In this document: piece by piece, positions 36,974 to 45,932 of the stretch | Position numbering within the stretch: position 1 is the first letter of the stretch | Layout: each line of letters starts with the position of its first letter | DNA from: Cystobacter fuscus | GTDB lineage: Bacteria; Myxococcota; Myxococcia; Myxococcales; Myxococcaceae | Assembly: GCF_002305875.1 (NCBI RefSeq) | Contig: NZ_CP022098.1 | Span: 6,510,001 to 6,574,000 of the forward strand | DNA length: 64,000 nucleotides | Direction: 5' to 3' | Notes under the pieces: generated by a model | What the model saw: only the letters and a program-made list of their open reading frames with translations | Database searches by the model: none | What the model was told of the DNA's origin: nothing | Made by a program: the position numbers and the translations under genes

Positions 36974-37582
36974 CTATCCGAGAGTGAGAAGGCTGCTGCC
37001 AGGAGGGTTTGCCGTTCCGACCCGGACCGCGGACTTCCGGTTGTCCAGATGAACGCTGTAGTCGACATAGGCCTCGTACAGGTTGTCGATATTGGTGGTA
37101 TCGAACCCGTCGAAGGGCTGACCAGACGGACCGTGAATCCGCTGGACGAGCTCGGAGAAGGGACCGTAAGGAACCTGGGGCGCCACGAACATCTGGCGAA
37201 TTCCAGCACCCGTGCTGTCTCGGTAGGTGAGCACTTCGGTCATGAAGCGCCAACCGCGGGCAACCAGCTTGCGGTGGAGCTCTTCCATGTCCTCTTCGGG
37301 CCCGATGTTATAGGCCACGTGCTGCGGTCCCGCGCCGTAACGCTGGATGAACAGGTTGATGGCCGACTTCGGATCGTCACTGACCGAGAGACCCGTCATC
37401 ATCGCCCATGGAAAGTTCGGATCATCGCCACTCGCCAGCGCGATATGCGCCGCGGGATATCGCGGGGTGTGGACGCGAACGTATTCCTTGAAGCCAAGCA
37501 AGCCCCATCGTGCGATGAAGTCGTTCTCGTCCTCGAACGCAGACACGTAGGTGATATGGTCGATATGTTGGATAGACACCAC
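36974..37582 (-). CDS. VOC-family protein, 4-hydroxyphenylpyruvate dioxygenase-like
   Basis: A 202-residue vicinal-oxygen-chelate protein. Candidate iron ligands are in the order expected of HPPD-type enzymes: His9 in HIDHITYV, His88 in GPQHVAYNI and Glu144 in GPFSELVQRIHG. It is about half the length of true HPPD (~350-380), as if only the catalytic half were kept. It may be an iron(II) oxygenase acting on an aromatic or keto acid. It is the first gene of a two-gene unit with the halohydrin-dehalogenase-like SDR, 9 bp apart. Between this start and the astacin start at 37780 lies an AT-rich stretch of about 200 bp that should hold promoters for both directions. Confidence 0.75.
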   Translation of the reverse strand: MVSIQHIDHITYVSAFEDENDFIARWGLLGFKEYVRVHTPRYPAAHIALASGDDPNFPWAMMTGLSVSDDPKSAINLFIQRYGAGPQHVAYNIGPEEDMEELHRKLVARGWRFMTEVLTYRDSTGAGIRQMFVAPQVPYGPFSELVQRIHGPSGQPFDGFDTTNIDNLYEAYVDYSVHLDNRKSAVRVGTANPPGSSLLTLG

Positions 37583-37779
37583 CGTCCGATAACAGACAAG
37601 AATAGTGAGGTCAAGACGCTCCCCAACGGGTGCTCCCCCGCCGGGTCCAGGGACACCGGATAATTATTCTATACATGTATTACACGTATTGCTCGTATTG
37701 CGGTTCTTCTTCGTGGCTTCCTGCTAGGGTCCTTTCACGCTCGACCCGAACCGAGCCGCCACGAAAAGGTACAACCCAC

Positions 37780-39000
37780 ATGAGCCGTCATCATCGATTC
37801 GCCCGTCTGTCCATGAGTACTTCCGCGCTGAGCGCCCTGCTGCTCGGCGGCTGTGGTCTCTCCCATGAGACTGAGCAGGCCTTCCCCGGAAGGTCAGGTG
37901 AAGTGGTGACCGCCCGGGTGGCGTTGCCGGGACTCGGGTTCCAGACGGTCACCTACGAGAAGATCGACGGAATGGCTGTACTGGAGGGGGACATCCTGCT
38001 CGACCTGCGGGAGGCGCCGACCCGAAGCGGCCAGTCCGTGGCCCGGACGGACACGTACTCGCGTTGGCCGGGGGCCACTGTCCCCTACGTCATCGATGCG
38101 GGCCTGCCCGACAGCGGCCGGGTGACGTCCGCCATCCGCCACTGGGAATCCAAGACCTCCTTGCGCTTCAAGCCGCGCACGACGGAAGCGGACTACCTGC
38201 GGTTCCGGCCGGGTTCTGGCTGTAGCTCGTACGTCGGCAGGATGGGGGGCGAGCAGACGGTGGACCTGGCCAGTGGATGCGGCCTGACCGCCGCGATCCA
38301 TGAGATCGGACATGCCGTGGGCCTCTGGCACGAGCAGAGCCGTGCCGACCGGGACAACCACATCATCATCAATTGGGGCAACGTCCAGTCCGGAACGCAG
38401 CACAACTTCCAGACCTACGCGCAGCAGGGAGCGGATGGCATGGACCTGGGCCCCTACGATTATGGCTCCATCATGCACTACGACGCCTACGCCTTCTCCT
38501 CCAATGGCCAGCCGACCATCGTCCGCAGGGATGGGGGAGGGAGCCTCGGGCGGCAAGATTCGCTGTCCGATGGGGACACCCGTGGCGCGGAGTCGCTCTA
38601 TAGCCCGCGCGCCCGCTTCAGCAGCGGGGTGGCCGGGAATCGCTGCCTGGACGTCTCCGACGGCAACCCGGCACAGGGGACTCTCACGCAGATCTGGGAG
38701 TGCAATGGCTCGGCCGCGCAGGAATGGTTCCTGACCGTCCGTGGGGAGCTGCGCAGCACCCTCGCTCCCAACCGCTGCCTGGATGTGTCCGACGCGAAGA
38801 CGACGCCGGGCACTCGGGTCCGGATCTGGGAGTGCAACGGGACGGCCGCGCAGAAATGGACGATCAGCGGCGGAGAGGTGCGCAGCGCGCTGGGGAGCAA
38901 TCTCTGCCTGGACGTGTCCGACGCGGGCACGGCCCTGGGAACCGCGGTGCAGATCTGGGACTGCAACCGCTCGGCCGCCCAGAAGTGGACCCGGTTCTGA
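37780..39000 (+). CDS. Astacin-family metalloprotease with ricin-type lectin tail
   Basis: A 406-residue secreted lipoprotein protease. The lipobox is LLLGGC at about residues 22-27. A short propeptide precedes the astacin domain (about 100-285), which has the zinc site HEIGHAVGLWHEQSR and Met-turn SIMHYDAYAF with the Tyr ligand. The C-terminus holds a beta-trefoil lectin domain: three repeats of NRCLDVSD...QIWECNGSAAQ(E/K)W (QxW motif). It should degrade protein in prey or matrix while bound to sugar. AAAAGG nine bases before ATG 37780 supports the start; the frame extends further upstream without a site. Upstream is an AT-rich promoter region shared with the VOC gene. Confidence 0.93.
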   Translation: MSRHHRFARLSMSTSALSALLLGGCGLSHETEQAFPGRSGEVVTARVALPGLGFQTVTYEKIDGMAVLEGDILLDLREAPTRSGQSVARTDTYSRWPGATVPYVIDAGLPDSGRVTSAIRHWESKTSLRFKPRTTEADYLRFRPGSGCSSYVGRMGGEQTVDLASGCGLTAAIHEIGHAVGLWHEQSRADRDNHIIINWGNVQSGTQHNFQTYAQQGADGMDLGPYDYGSIMHYDAYAFSSNGQPTIVRRDGGGSLGRQDSLSDGDTRGAESLYSPRARFSSGVAGNRCLDVSDGNPAQGTLTQIWECNGSAAQEWFLTVRGELRSTLAPNRCLDVSDAKTTPGTRVRIWECNGTAAQKWTISGGEVRSALGSNLCLDVSDAGTALGTAVQIWDCNRSAAQKWTRF

Positions 39001-39228
39001 GGCGCCGCGACGCTTCCCTTTTCCTCTCGGGTCAGTGACATCTCCGCGTGCATGGACTTCAATCCGCGGCCCTGCACGCGCTCTCGCTCCGTCAGGGGCG
39101 GATGCAGCCGCTGCTCCAACGATTCCCGAGGCCTTCTTGCCGAGGCTCGCGCCGGTTCACGGACGCCCGGCTGGCCGGCCCCGGCGACGGGGGGACCAGC
39201 CGACACCGAGGGTCCGTCCGCGAGGGGG
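39001..39228. other. Non-coding stretch after astacin gene
   Basis: No gene recognised. The sequence is GC-rich with weak coding bias on neither strand, and it leads into a zone of relics (39229-39573). Confidence 0.3.
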
Positions 39229-39375
39229 GCGCTTACAGTGCTCGCGGAGCAATGCCTCCAGCCGGTCGAGGTGCTCAAGGTTGGTGAATGTGACACGCCG
39301 TCCTCTTGCGTCCACTGTCAGGAAGAAGTCCTCGGGGAGGCGCTCCGCATTACTCGGGAACACGATCCAGGTGAT
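39229..39375 (-). pseudogene. Relic reading frame of unknown gene
   Basis: On the minus strand this piece translates cleanly for about 48 residues, from ITWIVFPSNAERLPEDFF to LEALLREHCKR, with protein-like composition and helix pattern, but has no start or partner domain. I take it as the tail of a lost gene. Confidence 0.35.
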
Positions 39376-39516
39376 TCTGTCTGGATGAGGTCGCTGCACA
39401 TGGGCGCGCCGAGCATCGGCAGCGTCCACATGGCGAAGATCATCAGGAGTATCACCCCGTCGTGACCGCCGGAGAGCAGCACCAACTCCTCCTGGCCGGG
39501 AGGCCAGGCGGCACAC

Positions 39517-39573
39517 TCGGATGAGGCCGAACACGCTCGACACGTTGACGACATGACCCTCGCCGGCCGCACA
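39517..39573 (-). pseudogene. Relic of a short-chain dehydrogenase gene
   Basis: On the minus strand it reads GEGHVVNVSSVFGLIRV, the beta-5/catalytic-Ser segment of classical SDR proteins (usually followed by the Tyr/Lys pair, missing here). Only this patch is left, just downstream of the citrate synthase gene. Confidence 0.45.
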
Positions 39574-39614
39574 TTCACCTCCGTCGCCGGGGCCCTTCAA
39601 CGTCTGCGACCCAC

Positions 39615-40715
39615 TCAGCCCGGCATCGGCCCCACGTAGCGGGAGGCGGGGCGGATGAGCCGGCCGGTGGCCCGCTGCTCGGCGACATGGCCCAGCCACC
39701 CGGCCACCCGGCCGCAGGCGAACACGGCCGGGAACAGCGAGCGCTCCAGCCCCACCGCATCGAGCAACACCGCCGTGTAGAACTCCACGTTCGCGCGCAG
39801 CGGCCGGTCCGGGTAGCGCTGACGCAGGAGCTCATCGGCCGCGCGCTCCACCGCTCGCGCCAGCGCGAGCCGCTCGGTCTTCAAGCCCCGCTGCTCGAGC
39901 CGCTCGAGCGCGCGCTCCAGCACCGCCGCGCGCGGGTCCCTCACCCGGTAGATGCGGTGGCCCATGCCCATGATGCGGCGCCCGGCCCGCAGCTCCGACT
40001 CGAGCCACGCGGCGGCCCGCTCCGGAGCGCCAATGGCGTCCAGCATGTCCAGCACCGGCCCGGGTGCGCCTCCGTGGAGGGGTCCCTTCAACGCCCCGAT
40101 GGCCCCCACCGCCGCCGACACCGCATCCGAGCCCGTCGAGGCAATCACCCGCGCGGTGAACGTGGAGGCATTCAGCCCATGGTCGGACACGGTGACCAGG
40201 TAGGCCTCGAGTCCGGCCGCCCGCTCGGGCTGGGACTCGCCCGTCACCATGCGCAGCAGATCCGCCGCGTGCGAGAGCGAGGGATCCGGACGCACGGGTG
40301 GCAGGCCGCGTCCGCGCCTCGCCCAGGCGCCGGTGAACACCGCCAGCGCGCCCGTCAGCAGGACGAACGTGTCCAGCTCCTCGCCCGGGTGCGCCGGAAC
40401 GTGGGCCGCCGCGGCCCGGAGCGCGTCCATCGCGTCCCGCGCCTCCAACGCATCCCCTCCCCGCTCGAGCAACCCGAAGGCGCGCACCCGAGCCTCGCCC
40501 AGGGCCGCCTGGAGCGACGGAGGCAAGGCCCCCTTCGCGTACGGGGCCCAGAGCCTCGCGCACACCTCCTCGAAGGAAATCGCTCCGGCGAGTGACTCCA
40601 CGTCCCCGCCGGCAATCACCAACCTCCCCCGCTCGCCGTCCACCTCGCTCAACCGGGTCTCGGCCACCACCACGCCCTCGAGACCCGCCTGCACCGCAGC
40701 CTGCGTCGCGTCCAT
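39615..40715 (-). CDS. Citrate synthase family protein
   Basis: A 366-residue citrate/methylcitrate synthase of the short type. Catalytic landmarks are VSDHGLNASTFTARVIAST, GALKGPLHGGAPGPV (His), GMGHRIYRVRDPRA (His, Arg) and ANVEFYTAVLLDAVG, where the usual catalytic Asp is Glu, as in some actinobacterial-type members. The C-terminal substrate-binding segment RPASRYVGP is intact. It condenses oxaloacetate with acetyl- or propionyl-CoA. ATG 40715 is chosen because CGGAGG lies nine bases upstream. It is probably not the main TCA-cycle enzyme. A 147-bp copy of its 3' end lies at 34206. Confidence 0.88.
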   Translation of the reverse strand: MDATQAAVQAGLEGVVVAETRLSEVDGERGRLVIAGGDVESLAGAISFEEVCARLWAPYAKGALPPSLQAALGEARVRAFGLLERGGDALEARDAMDALRAAAAHVPAHPGEELDTFVLLTGALAVFTGAWARRGRGLPPVRPDPSLSHAADLLRMVTGESQPERAAGLEAYLVTVSDHGLNASTFTARVIASTGSDAVSAAVGAIGALKGPLHGGAPGPVLDMLDAIGAPERAAAWLESELRAGRRIMGMGHRIYRVRDPRAAVLERALERLEQRGLKTERLALARAVERAADELLRQRYPDRPLRANVEFYTAVLLDAVGLERSLFPAVFACGRVAGWLGHVAEQRATGRLIRPASRYVGPMPG

Positions 40716-40833
40716 GTTCGTGTCCCTCCGAGGCAAGCTTTAATTTCCGCCCTCCGGGCTCGAAACTCGATTCGACAATCGACATGTAAAGAGGGAGAGG
40801 AGTGGAGGTGGGCGGCGAGTGCTGGCGGCTGCT

Positions 40834-41466
40834 TCAACGATTCCCGAGGCGTTCAAGGTAGGCGCAGAACATATCGGCCATGGCCCCGGCGAAGGCGTCG
40901 ATCTCCGCGGGTGTCCGGGGACTTTCCGAAAAATCCTTTCCCACCGCGCTGAGCGTCGTCGTGACCAGCTCGGTGGCCAATGCACGCGTCGCTTTCGTGG
41001 CCTCGGGGAGCACCTCCCGCATGAAGGCTTGGACGCTGCGGTCACTCGACGCCCTCGCCTCCCGCGCCTCGGGCGCATCGCGATAAAGAGGGGCGGCGTC
41101 GTTGAGCGCCACGCGCATCCCGGCCTCCTCGCATTCCGAGCGGATGAAAGCGTGGACAAGGAGGCGCAGCCGTTCGAACGGCGGTTTCCGGACGTCCTCG
41201 AGGATGCCGCTCAGCAGCTCGGACGTCTGCCGCCATTCGTCGCTCTGCAGCCGGAAGAGGATCGCCGCCTTGTTCGGGAAGTACTGGTACACCGAGCCCA
41301 CGCTGACGCCGGCCCGCTCGGCCACCCGCGCGGTGGTGAAGCGCCGCGCGCCTTCCTTCGCCAAAACCTGAGCCGCGGCTTTCAGGATCGCGGCGACGAG
41401 TTGGGTCGAGCGGGCCTGTTGAGGCTGTTTTCGTGAGGAAATCCCGGGGTTCTTGCGGTCGGTCAT
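40834..41466 (-). CDS. TetR-family repressor, divergent from O-methyltransferase gene
   Basis: A 210-residue TetR regulator. The DNA-binding helices are at about residues 20-65 (FTTARVAERAGVSVGSVYQYFPNKAAILF). A long C-terminal ligand domain follows. ATG 41466 is used; a TTG five codons upstream is possible. It is transcribed away from the SAM O-methyltransferase gene, with about 90 bp between starts, and so probably controls it. I found no clear palindrome in that gap. Confidence 0.85.
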   Translation of the reverse strand: MTDRKNPGISSRKQPQQARSTQLVAAILKAAAQVLAKEGARRFTTARVAERAGVSVGSVYQYFPNKAAILFRLQSDEWRQTSELLSGILEDVRKPPFERLRLLVHAFIRSECEEAGMRVALNDAAPLYRDAPEAREARASSDRSVQAFMREVLPEATKATRALATELVTTTLSAVGKDFSESPRTPAEIDAFAGAMADMFCAYLERLGNR

Positions 41467-41558
41467 GTGGGGGCACGGCAATGCGAATAGGAAACCTGAC
41501 GGATTCGTCGCATTCTAATCCAGCTCAACGACGAACGCACCTTGAACCGGAGACATGC

Positions 41559-42224
41559 ATGACCACCCTCACCACTTCCCCGCTCGCACCGCTGCTGGAT
41601 CGGTTGTTCGAAGAGGCCGCCTCGACGTCGCCGACGACGAGCCCGTTCTTCGCCGATCTTTCCAGCGAAGAACGGGCCAGGCGGATGCGTAGCAAGACCG
41701 ACTACCTGGACTTCTATGGGCGCCTGAAGGATTTTCCGCTCGCGGTTTCACGAGAGACGGGCACCCTGCTCTACATGCTGGCGCGGAGCCGCAACGCGCG
41801 GACGATCGTCGAGTTCGGGACCTCGTTCGGCATCTCGACCCTGCACCTCGCCGCGGCACTGCGTGACAATGGCGGCGGCCGTCTGATCACCAGCGAGTTC
41901 GAGCCGTCCAAGGTGGTGCGCGCCCGCGAGAACCTGACGGCCGGTGGTCTCATCGACCTGGTGGAGATCCGCGAGGGAGACGCGCTGCGGACGCTGGCCG
42001 TCGATCTCCCGGAAACGATCGACCTGCTCCTGCTCGACGGCGCCAAGGCGCTCTATCCCGAAATCCTGGACCGGGTGGAGAGCCGCCTCAGGCCGGGCGC
42101 GCTCATCATCGCCGACAACGCCGACTTCAGCCCCGACTACCTGGCGCGCGTCCGCTCGCCCGCCTCGGGCTACCTGTCCACGCCGTTCGCCGAAGATGTC
42201 GAGCTGTCCATGCGGCTCGGTTGA
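41559..42224 (+). CDS. SAM-dependent O-methyltransferase
   Basis: A 221-residue class I methyltransferase of the catechol/caffeoyl-CoA O-methyltransferase type. Motif I is IVEFGTSFGISTLHLAAAL (SAM binding), followed by the acidic strand end LITSEFEP and the IDLLLLDGAKALYPEIL metal/SAM segment with Asp, then ALIIADNADFS (post-motif). It methylates small hydroxylated molecules or, in resistance genes, antibiotics. ATG 41559 lies behind CGGAGA. It is paired with the divergent TetR gene, a layout common for inducible resistance or detoxification. Confidence 0.88.
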   Translation: MTTLTTSPLAPLLDRLFEEAASTSPTTSPFFADLSSEERARRMRSKTDYLDFYGRLKDFPLAVSRETGTLLYMLARSRNARTIVEFGTSFGISTLHLAAALRDNGGGRLITSEFEPSKVVRARENLTAGGLIDLVEIREGDALRTLAVDLPETIDLLLLDGAKALYPEILDRVESRLRPGALIIADNADFSPDYLARVRSPASGYLSTPFAEDVELSMRLG

Positions 42225-42353
42225 AGAGGAGACTGAGCCCATGCACGATAAGATTTGACAGATGAAGCGGCGCGGCTCTATCTAGCCACGCATCCCGTCG
42301 AGGCAGGGGGGGGGACCCGCCGCCGAGACCGGATGATCAAGGAAAGAATAGAC

Positions 42354-43610
42354 ATGCGAAGAAAGATCCTGGCGTTTCTCTGTGCCTCGATGGCCGTCCT
42401 GGGCTGTGGTTCGGAGCAGCCGCTTTCCCAGGTGCCGCGTGTACCGGTGGCGCCTCCCGAGGGGATGAAGACTCTCTCCGCGAGTGCCGCGCTCATGTCA
42501 CCCCTGGCCGCCAACAATCACGATCCGGGTCAGGCCATTGCCATCAACCTGGAGACCGTCTACGGCGACTACCTCACCGCCGTGGGACAGGAGGACTGGT
42601 ATTACGTCTATACGCCCTCCGCCGGAAAGCTCACGACCCTCGTGGTGCCCCCGAACGACACGACCATTGATTATGACTTGAGCGTGTTCAGTCTGAATGC
42701 GTCCACGGGGTACCTGGAGAACCAGCTCGATTCCATGTACGGGCCGGGCTCGACCGAGCAGCTCAGCCTGTCGGCCAGCCCGGGAGGCTACTATTTCATC
42801 CGCGTCACCTCCTACGCGGGCTCGTCGGCGACCGCCCCGTTCTACCTGCTGGCGACGTTCTCGCCCAACCCGGACTCGGCCGAGCCCGATGACAACGTGA
42901 CCCAGGCCCGGGCCGTATCGGGCTTGCCCACGCTCCAGCGGACGATCGACAACGTTTATGACCAGGACTGGGTCGCCTACCAGGTCACCACCCAGACGAA
43001 CCTGCGCGTGAGACTGGACGGGCAGACCGCGGGGAGCACCTTCTTCCTGGACATCTTCAATTCCAACCTGGGCAGCATGGGTCGCGGTTCCCAAGGAAGC
43101 ACGTACAGCCTCTCCCTGTCGCCCGGCACGTACTACTTCCGGATCGCCTCCTCCAGTGGAACGGGAAGCTATACGCTGTCACTGTCTCCCTCGGTGGCGA
43201 GCCGGATCGGGACCCTGTCCTACATCCAGCCCTGCTGGGCCAGTGACGCCCATCCCGTGAACTACGGGTATGGAATGCGTTTCCGGGCGAAGGAGGGGTG
43301 TGAGCTGATAGTGACTGGGCAGGCCTTCGACAGCAACCAGCAGGCGGCCAGCTTCGCCCGCGTCTCCGTCGTGTTCCAGACGGAGGGGATCACGAACATC
43401 AGCCGTAAGGACGTCGTCGCGGATGTCTTTGGCTACTTCACGGCCTCCGTGCTCGTGCCGTATGGCTATGGTCTGCACTATTACGACAACTGGGTGAGCG
43501 GCCACTACTGGGACTGGGGTTACGTGGACGTCTATTCGACCGATACCGCGGCCCTCCTGGGATCGGACTCCATCTACGCGTTCTCCTACCAGTTGTATCA
43601 GCCGCACTGA
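42354..43610 (+). CDS. Lipoprotein with two pre-peptidase C-terminal-like domains
   Basis: A 418-residue paralogue of the 32847 protein. The signal ends in a lipobox (CASMAVLGC). Two PPC-type beta domains follow at about 60-175 and 180-280 (EDWYYVYTPSAGKLTTLVV, TIDYDLSVFS, GGYYFIRVTSYAGS; then DQDWVAYQVTTQTNL and GTYYFRIASSSGTGSY). The last ~130 residues hold an extra beta domain with a pair of Cys (QPCWASD, KEGCELIV). No enzyme domain is present. It may bind surface polymers or assist secreted hydrolases. AAGGAAAG about eight bases before ATG 42354 marks the start; the frame is open further up. Confidence 0.7.
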   Translation: MRRKILAFLCASMAVLGCGSEQPLSQVPRVPVAPPEGMKTLSASAALMSPLAANNHDPGQAIAINLETVYGDYLTAVGQEDWYYVYTPSAGKLTTLVVPPNDTTIDYDLSVFSLNASTGYLENQLDSMYGPGSTEQLSLSASPGGYYFIRVTSYAGSSATAPFYLLATFSPNPDSAEPDDNVTQARAVSGLPTLQRTIDNVYDQDWVAYQVTTQTNLRVRLDGQTAGSTFFLDIFNSNLGSMGRGSQGSTYSLSLSPGTYYFRIASSSGTGSYTLSLSPSVASRIGTLSYIQPCWASDAHPVNYGYGMRFRAKEGCELIVTGQAFDSNQQAASFARVSVVFQTEGITNISRKDVVADVFGYFTASVLVPYGYGLHYYDNWVSGHYWDWGYVDVYSTDTAALLGSDSIYAFSYQLYQPH

Positions 43611-43643
43611 GGCGCCTTCCAGCCCCACGCGCCCGAAGGAGCC

Positions 43644-43675
43644 GCCCCGCGACGGAGACCGTTCCGCCGCGGGGC
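43644..43675 (+). terminator. Hairpin after the PPC lipoprotein gene
   Basis: GCCCCGCG and CGCGGGGC pair as an 8-bp arm around a partly self-complementary loop, 33 bp after the stop. A G+C-rich stem without T-tract; position fits a terminator. Confidence 0.45.
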
Positions 43676-43698
43676 CCGCGGCACCAGCTCAGTCCAGG

Positions 43699-44955
43699 AT
43701 GCGGTGCGGAAAGTCCGGGGACACCCTCGGCAAGCTGGCCCTCGTCTCGGCCGTGGTGTGCGTGGCGATCGCCTCTCAGTGTGCGCGGAGCCCGGCCCCC
43801 GCCACGCGAAAGCCCGCGGACACTGCCTCAACGCACCTCGCGGAGGCGGCGTCGACGCAGCCCGCGCCGGAAGCTGCCTCGACCAAGAAAGCGGGGATGA
43901 AGAAGGGCACGCAGCCCACCACCGCCCAGGAGCAGAAGGAAGAGAGCACGCAGCCCACCACCGTCCAAGCGCCTTCGGACAATGGCCAGGCGCTCTTCGC
44001 CAAGGGAGAACACGTAGCACTGGACTCGCCCCTGCTCAAGGTCGAGAAACTTTCACTGGCGATCACCGGGAACAACTCTCGGAGCTCCAAGCCGCGCATC
44101 CAGCTCACGGTGAGGAACACGTCGACGAAGACACTCTCCTCCGCGAGCTACGATGCGCGTCTGTTCATCGACAGCCAGCCCGGGCCCGTGGTGGATGAAC
44201 ACGATTCGCACGGCGGAACACTGTTCCTGTCGTTTGGAGCTCAGGGGCTGAAGCCGGGCGAGGCAACCACGAACACGGTGACCCCGGATACGTTCTTCAG
44301 TAGCGCCTGGGTGGTGCCAGACGTCCTCAACGCCAGGCGCTGGCAGCTCGTCATCCGAAACACCAGCGTGGCCGACGGCATGAATCACTCCCTCGACGTG
44401 GAGGCGCCCCCGTTCACGAGCCTGCCCAGCACGACCCCTCTCTACACCGCGTCGGCGTCTTCCGCCCCGGCCTTGAAAGCGGCCGATACCGTGGACTTCA
44501 CCGCCGCGTTGCGCGATGGAGTGAGCGCTGGCGCGGGGAACCAGGCGCTGGCGCTGCGGAACGTGAAGGTGGCCATCGGGCGCGGCAACTTCGGCAGGAC
44601 CCAGCCGGTCATCACGTTGGACGTGACCAACATCGGCGAGCGCACCCTCTCCAATGCCAGTATCCAGGCACAGCTGTACATCGATGGCCAGACCACGCCC
44701 GTCATCAAGACAGGCGAGGAGGAGGAGACATCCGAAGTTGCCTCATCCGAGAACCTCTTCACCTCTTTCGGCGAGCGGGGCCTTGCTCCCGGACAGACGC
44801 TCAAGGTCACTCTGCGGCCCGACACCTTTTTTTCCAATGCCTGGAAGTCGCCCGACGTGCTCAACGCGAAGTCGCACCTGGTGCTGCTGCGCGTGAGCAG
44901 CACGCAGGATGGGATGGGAAAGCCCTATGGCGGCATCGCCCAGGAGCTGCCCTGA
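43699..44955 (+). CDS. Secreted protein with internal duplication, unknown function
   Basis: A 418-residue exported protein. A signal peptide or anchor (LALVSAVVCVAIASQC) leads to a Thr/Gln/Lys-rich low-complexity spacer (about 35-95). Two homologous beta modules follow at about 110-225 and 280-405. Each contains a PRIQLTVRNTSTKTLSSASYDARLFID-like strand (second: PVITLDVTNIGERTLSNASIQAQLYIDG), an acidic patch, then LFLSFGAQGLKPG or LFTSFGERGLAPG, then PDTFFSxAWxxPDVLNA. I recognise no named family. The fold suggests an adhesion or binding role on the surface. Start by position; only a weak ribosome site precedes it. Confidence 0.65.
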   Translation: MRCGKSGDTLGKLALVSAVVCVAIASQCARSPAPATRKPADTASTHLAEAASTQPAPEAASTKKAGMKKGTQPTTAQEQKEESTQPTTVQAPSDNGQALFAKGEHVALDSPLLKVEKLSLAITGNNSRSSKPRIQLTVRNTSTKTLSSASYDARLFIDSQPGPVVDEHDSHGGTLFLSFGAQGLKPGEATTNTVTPDTFFSSAWVVPDVLNARRWQLVIRNTSVADGMNHSLDVEAPPFTSLPSTTPLYTASASSAPALKAADTVDFTAALRDGVSAGAGNQALALRNVKVAIGRGNFGRTQPVITLDVTNIGERTLSNASIQAQLYIDGQTTPVIKTGEEEETSEVASSENLFTSFGERGLAPGQTLKVTLRPDTFFSNAWKSPDVLNAKSHLVLLRVSSTQDGMGKPYGGIAQELP

Positions 44956-44985
44956 CCCCACGCCGGGAGGACACCCATAGAGGTT

Positions 44986-45010
44986 GCCGCGCACCGCGCC
45001 CCCGCGCGGC
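44986..45010. terminator. Hairpin between the duplicated-module gene and araC
   Basis: GCCGCGC and GCGCGGC form a perfect 7-bp stem with an 11-base loop, 30 bp after the stop at 44955 and 13 bp before the next start. It could terminate the first gene or lie in the leader of the second. Confidence 0.4.
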
Positions 45011-45023
45011 GTAGGCTGCTTCC

Positions 45024-45932
45024 ATGCCGCACCCACCCCGAAAGCCGCGACCCCGGATCCTCACGCTGGCGGCACTCGGCGCCCGGGGTCTCCCGCTCCA
45101 CGTGAGCCGCATCGCCAGCCGCACGCTCTCGTCTTCGCACGAGCCGGTGGTCGCCACCTTCGCCCTCTTCTTCCTCGTCACCGGCGGCAAGGGACACGGT
45201 CGCCACCTCGAGCAGGTGGACGCGCGCCCGGGGGAGCTCCACTTCATCCCCGCGGGGGTGGAGATCCACGCCCTCAACGTGGGCGAGCTGGAGGGTTGGC
45301 TGGTGGCCTTCGACCCCACGCTGCTGGGCTCGCTGGAGCTGGAGCCGCCGAACCACGCCCCGGTGACAAGAGGGCCGTCGGTGGCGGGCTTGGCGAGCAG
45401 CCTGGCCTCCCGATGGTCCTTCAGGCTCGCGATCGGTGAGGCGCGGCGCCAGCGGCTCGAACACCTCATCGCCGCGCTGGACACGGAGCTGCGCGAACGG
45501 CAGTGGGACTTCGAACGCGCGGCGCGCGCCCTGTTCATGCTGCTGCTGACGGAGCTCCGGCGCGAGGCGCGCGAGCACGCCTCTGGGCGCTTGCCGTCGC
45601 CGGGCAGGCTGGTGCAGGACGTGCTCGCCTTCGTCGCGGCGCACAGCCTGAAGCCCATCTCGCTGGCGGACGTGGCGGCGGCGGTGGACCGGACGCCCTC
45701 GTACGTCGCCACGGCGGTGCGCGAGGAGACCGGGCTGACCGTGGGCGACTGGCTCCGCGAGCACCGCATGGCCGAGGCGCGGCGCCGCCTGCTGGAGACG
45801 ACGACGAGCGTGGAGTCCATCGCCAGCCAGGTCGGCTACTCGGACGTCACCTCGTTCGTCCGCGGCTTCCGGCGCGCGCACGGGATGACCCCCCGGGCCT
45901 GGCGCGAGCGGCACCGCCAGCAGGGCCGCTGA
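45024..45932 (+). CDS. AraC-family transcriptional regulator
   Basis: A 302-residue AraC regulator. The N-terminal part (about 30-160) is a cupin-like sensing domain (GGKGHGRHLEQVDARPGELHFIPAGVEIH). The C-terminal ~95 residues are the double helix-turn-helix (ISLADVAAAVDRTPSYVATAVREETGLTVGDWLREHRMAEA, then VESIASQVGYSDVTSFVRGFRRAHGMTP). It precedes the cytochrome P450 gene in the same direction by about 110 bp and may control it or itself. No inducer is evident. Confidence 0.92.
   Translation: MPHPPRKPRPRILTLAALGARGLPLHVSRIASRTLSSSHEPVVATFALFFLVTGGKGHGRHLEQVDARPGELHFIPAGVEIHALNVGELEGWLVAFDPTLLGSLELEPPNHAPVTRGPSVAGLASSLASRWSFRLAIGEARRQRLEHLIAALDTELRERQWDFERAARALFMLLLTELRREAREHASGRLPSPGRLVQDVLAFVAAHSLKPISLADVAAAVDRTPSYVATAVREETGLTVGDWLREHRMAEARRRLLETTTSVESIASQVGYSDVTSFVRGFRRAHGMTPRAWRERHRQQGR

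Noticed and set aside
41467-41558. TetR operator between tetR and the O-methyltransferase gene
   Set aside because: I searched the gap for an inverted repeat and found none convincing, so no operator is annotated.
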